From an uncultured Asticcacaulis sp. (GTDB lineage: Bacteria; Pseudomonadota; Alphaproteobacteria; Caulobacterales; Caulobacteraceae): a DNA stretch of 7,383 nucleotides. Shown in pieces: positions 5,418 to 7,383 of the stretch (its first letter is position 1; the number at the start of each line of letters is the position of its first letter). The stretch spans positions 1 through 7,383 of the forward strand of contig CAMLLA010000207.1 in the NCBI GenBank assembly GCA_946480525.1, given 5' to 3'. The position numbers were made by a program, and so were the translations under genes. A model generated the notes under the pieces. That model was not told the origin of the DNA. It saw only the letters and a list, made by a program, of their open reading frames with translations, and did not search any database.

Positions 5418-5960
5418 TCAGGCATCCGGACCGGTTGCTGGGGCCTTGGCGGACTCCTCGGACTTGAGGAAATGCCAGGCCAGAAGGGCGACACCGATAC
5501 AGATGGCACTGTCGGCGACGTTGAACACCCACGGAAAGACATGCGTCCCCGAAAAGTCGAGAAAATCGACCACGAACCCGAACCGGATCCGGTCGATGAC
5601 ATTGCCTATCGCCCCGCCTGCGATCAGGCAAAGGGCGACGGCCGGAAGGCGCGTCACCTGCTTGAGCGTCAGGAAACCGAGCCCGATTCCGGCGCTAAGC
5701 TGGAACAGCGTCAGGAACCAGCGTCCAAACGGCGAGTTACCCAGCAAGCCGAAGCTCATGCCCGTATTCTCGACATATGTGAACGAGAAGAACGGCAAAA
5801 TCTTGACCGGTTCATTTGCCAGACGCAATCCGTAGAGCATCCACGCCTTGGTCGCCTGGTCGAACACAACGATGAGGATGCCAACGCCAAGGCACAGAAG
5901 GCCGAGACGTGTCACGGGCGCATGCCAGGCCTTTTTGAGGGACTGCACCAACTCACCCAT
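5418..5960 (-). CDS. lspA: Lipoprotein signal peptidase (signal peptidase II) LspA
   Basis: The 180-residue inner-membrane aspartic protease cleaves signal peptides from diacylglyceryl-modified prolipoproteins, just before the lipid-bearing Cys. Conserved blocks in order are FDQATKAWM (33-41), ENTGMSFG (64-71), GGAIGNVIDRIRFGFVVDF (115-133) and FNVAD (146-150). By alignment with characterised LspA, the catalytic pair should be D132 and D150. Four hydrophobic segments fit the family topology: about 18-34, 80-98, 104-122 and 146-165. The length is normal apart from a basic N-terminal extension and a polar C-terminal tail. The ATG at 5960 overlaps the ileS stop by eight bases (ATGGGTGA), so translation is probably coupled. 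Upstream in-frame ATGs would encode only shadow sequence of ileS. The next gene encodes a lipoprotein and thus a likely substrate. Confidence 0.96.
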   Translation of the reverse strand: MGELVQSLKKAWHAPVTRLGLLCLGVGILIVVFDQATKAWMLYGLRLANEPVKILPFFSFTYVENTGMSFGLLGNSPFGRWFLTLFQLSAGIGLGFLTLKQVTRLPAVALCLIAGGAIGNVIDRIRFGFVVDFLDFSGTHVFPWVFNVADSAICIGVALLAWHFLKSEESAKAPATGPDA

Positions 5961-7383
5961 GCTGCGCGTCCCATTCGGCGACGGCGTCGGCATCGCGCAG
6001 CGACAGGTCGGGATAGCGCGGATCGCTGCCGACTTCGGGCAGGATGCGCCACGAGCGCTGGCACTTGTTGCCCTCGGCCAGGGCGAAACCGACCGCGACC
6101 ATGGCCGTGCCTTCCAGGCGGAAAGCATCGTCCGGCGCTGTCTCATAGGTCAGGGTGGCTTGCGAGGTGCGGAAGACTTCGGCGGCGTCGATGCCTTCGA
6201 ACGCCTCATAGAGGCTGTTGTCGGCGATATAGACAACCGGCGCGGCTTCGAGTGCCGAGCCGATCACCTTGTCGCGGCGCTTGCCTTCCAGCGAGGCCGT
6301 GACGACGCCCAACACCGTCTCGATCTTGCTCCAGCGATTGGCCTCAGCCGTGCTGATCCAGGCATCCGGCGCGGCTTCCAGCACGCGGAACAGGTTCTGC
6401 TGACCGTCCGGGTTACGGCTCGCCCACGCCTCTTCCATGGTGAAGGTCATGATCGGCCCCAGCCATAGGGTCAGGCGATCGAACAGGATATTCATTACCG
6501 TGCGGGCAGCGCGACGCTTGGTGTCCGAAGGCTTGTCGCAGTACAGGCAGTCCTTGCGGATATCGAAATAAAGCGCTGACAGGGTCTGCGAGCAGAAGTC
6601 GCTGACCGGGCGGATGACATCGGCGAAGTCGTAGCGCGCATAGGCCTCGCGCACCTGGCCGTCGAGGCGGTGGACCTCATGCAGGATATAGCGCTCCAGC
6701 GATGGCATGTCCGAATAGTCGACCGCTTCGGCATCGCTAAAGCCGTTGAGCGCGCCCAGCAGGTAGCGCACCGTGTTGCGCAGCTTGCGATAGGCGTCGA
6801 CGGTGGTCTGGATGATCTGCTTGCCGATGCGCAGATCTTCGGAATAGTCCGAAAGCGCCACCCACAGGCGCAGGATTTCGACGCCCGATTCCTTGGCGAT
6901 GTCCTGCGGGGCCACGACATTGCCCTTGGACTTCGACATCTTCTCACCCTGTTCGTCGAGGACGAAACCGTGGGTCAGGACCGCCTCATACGGCGCGCGG
7001 CCGCGTGTGCCGCACGATTCGAGTAGCGACGACTGAAACCAGCCGCGGTGCTGGTCCGAGCCTTCGAGATAGAGATCGGCCGGCCAGTGGCTGTCGGCGC
7101 GACCTTCGATGGTAAAGGCGTGCGTGCAGCCGGAATCGAACCAGACATCGAGGATGTCGGTGATCTTTTCATAGTTGGCCGGATCGTAGTCGTTGCCGAG
7201 GAAGTCCGTGTCCGGCCGCGTGAACCAGGCGTCGGCGCCGCCGTCGCGGATATGTTCGATGATGCGGGCATTGACGGCTTCGTCCTTGAGCGGCTGGCCC
7301 GTCGTCTTGTCGACGAACATGGCCAGTGGCGTGCCCCAGTTGCGCTGGCGGCTGATCAGCCAGTCCGGGCGGCTTTCGACCAT
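5953..7383 (-). CDS. ileS: Isoleucyl-tRNA synthetase, C-terminal half (partial)
   Basis: The last 476 residues of IleS are visible. The protein continues beyond the window edge, and the Met at the edge is internal, because full-length IleS is roughly 900-1000 residues. The enzyme charges tRNA-Ile in the cytoplasm. In window numbering, class I catalytic-core segments include RPDWLISRQRNWG (5-17), DVWFDSGCTHAF (79-90), YLEGSDQHRGWFQSSL (105-120) and the KMSKSKGN signature (148-155). The anticodon-binding helical domain covers about 225-325, including YFDIRKDCLYCD (272-283). The C-terminal zinc knuckle is degenerate: C441 remains, but the other three expected Cys positions read S444, S461 and D464. 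The stop overlaps the lspA start by eight bases, placing ileS first of three genes in the visible unit. Confidence 0.97.
   Translation of the reverse strand: MVESRPDWLISRQRNWGTPLAMFVDKTTGQPLKDEAVNARIIEHIRDGGADAWFTRPDTDFLGNDYDPANYEKITDILDVWFDSGCTHAFTIEGRADSHWPADLYLEGSDQHRGWFQSSLLESCGTRGRAPYEAVLTHGFVLDEQGEKMSKSKGNVVAPQDIAKESGVEILRLWVALSDYSEDLRIGKQIIQTTVDAYRKLRNTVRYLLGALNGFSDAEAVDYSDMPSLERYILHEVHRLDGQVREAYARYDFADVIRPVSDFCSQTLSALYFDIRKDCLYCDKPSDTKRRAARTVMNILFDRLTLWLGPIMTFTMEEAWASRNPDGQQNLFRVLEAAPDAWISTAEANRWSKIETVLGVVTASLEGKRRDKVIGSALEAAPVVYIADNSLYEAFEGIDAAEVFRTSQATLTYETAPDDAFRLEGTAMVAVGFALAEGNKCQRSWRILPEVGSDPRYPDLSLRDADAVAEWDAQHG

Noticed and set aside
5058..6302. A 414-codon open frame on the plus strand
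   Set aside because: It crosses the lipoprotein, lspA and the ileS 3' end antisense. Its product is Arg-rich low-complexity sequence typical of a shadow frame.

Overview
The window looks like a GC-rich alphaproteobacterial chromosome, most likely from Caulobacterales (Caulobacter/Asticcacaulis-like). The pointers are: an rRNA pseudouridine synthase tail followed directly by rsmD; a MutL carrying endonuclease motifs, as in lineages without MutH; and the run ileS > lspA > DUF3035/BamF-type lipoprotein. The taxon is inferred from gene content and order, not from a search.

Layout. 1-894 (+): the low-complexity 3' end of a pseudouridine synthase gene (probably rluB), then rsmD three bases later. 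895-1534: an AT-rich gap holding a candidate promoter with a consensus DnaA box. After it come a previously unlisted 49-residue membrane-protein ORF with Shine-Dalgarno and intrinsic terminator, then about 215 bases of nested hairpins ending in a second terminator-like stem. 1535-3469 (-): mutL, with a promoter that predicts a leaderless mRNA. 3512-3924: a ~413-bp non-coding long-inverted-repeat element packed with hairpins. 3933-4700 (-): a class I methyltransferase with a signal peptide. 4725-4756: a strong intrinsic terminator on the minus strand. 4784-7383 (-): BamF-like lipoprotein, lspA and the 3' half of ileS, transcribed in the order ileS, lspA, lipoprotein.

How the genes fit together. 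rluB and rsmD both modify rRNA. MutL is the mismatch-repair ATPase/endonuclease. In the ileS-lspA-lipoprotein cluster, LspA is the lipoprotein signal peptidase, and the next gene encodes a lipoprotein with a clear lipobox, so enzyme and likely substrate are neighbours. Most genes are ordinary housekeeping genes.

The least explained parts are the small-protein/structured-RNA locus at 970-1495, the inverted-repeat element at 3512-3924, the exported methyltransferase, and the eroded zinc knuckle at the IleS C-terminus. I see no CRISPR array, defence system, transposase, tRNA or rRNA.
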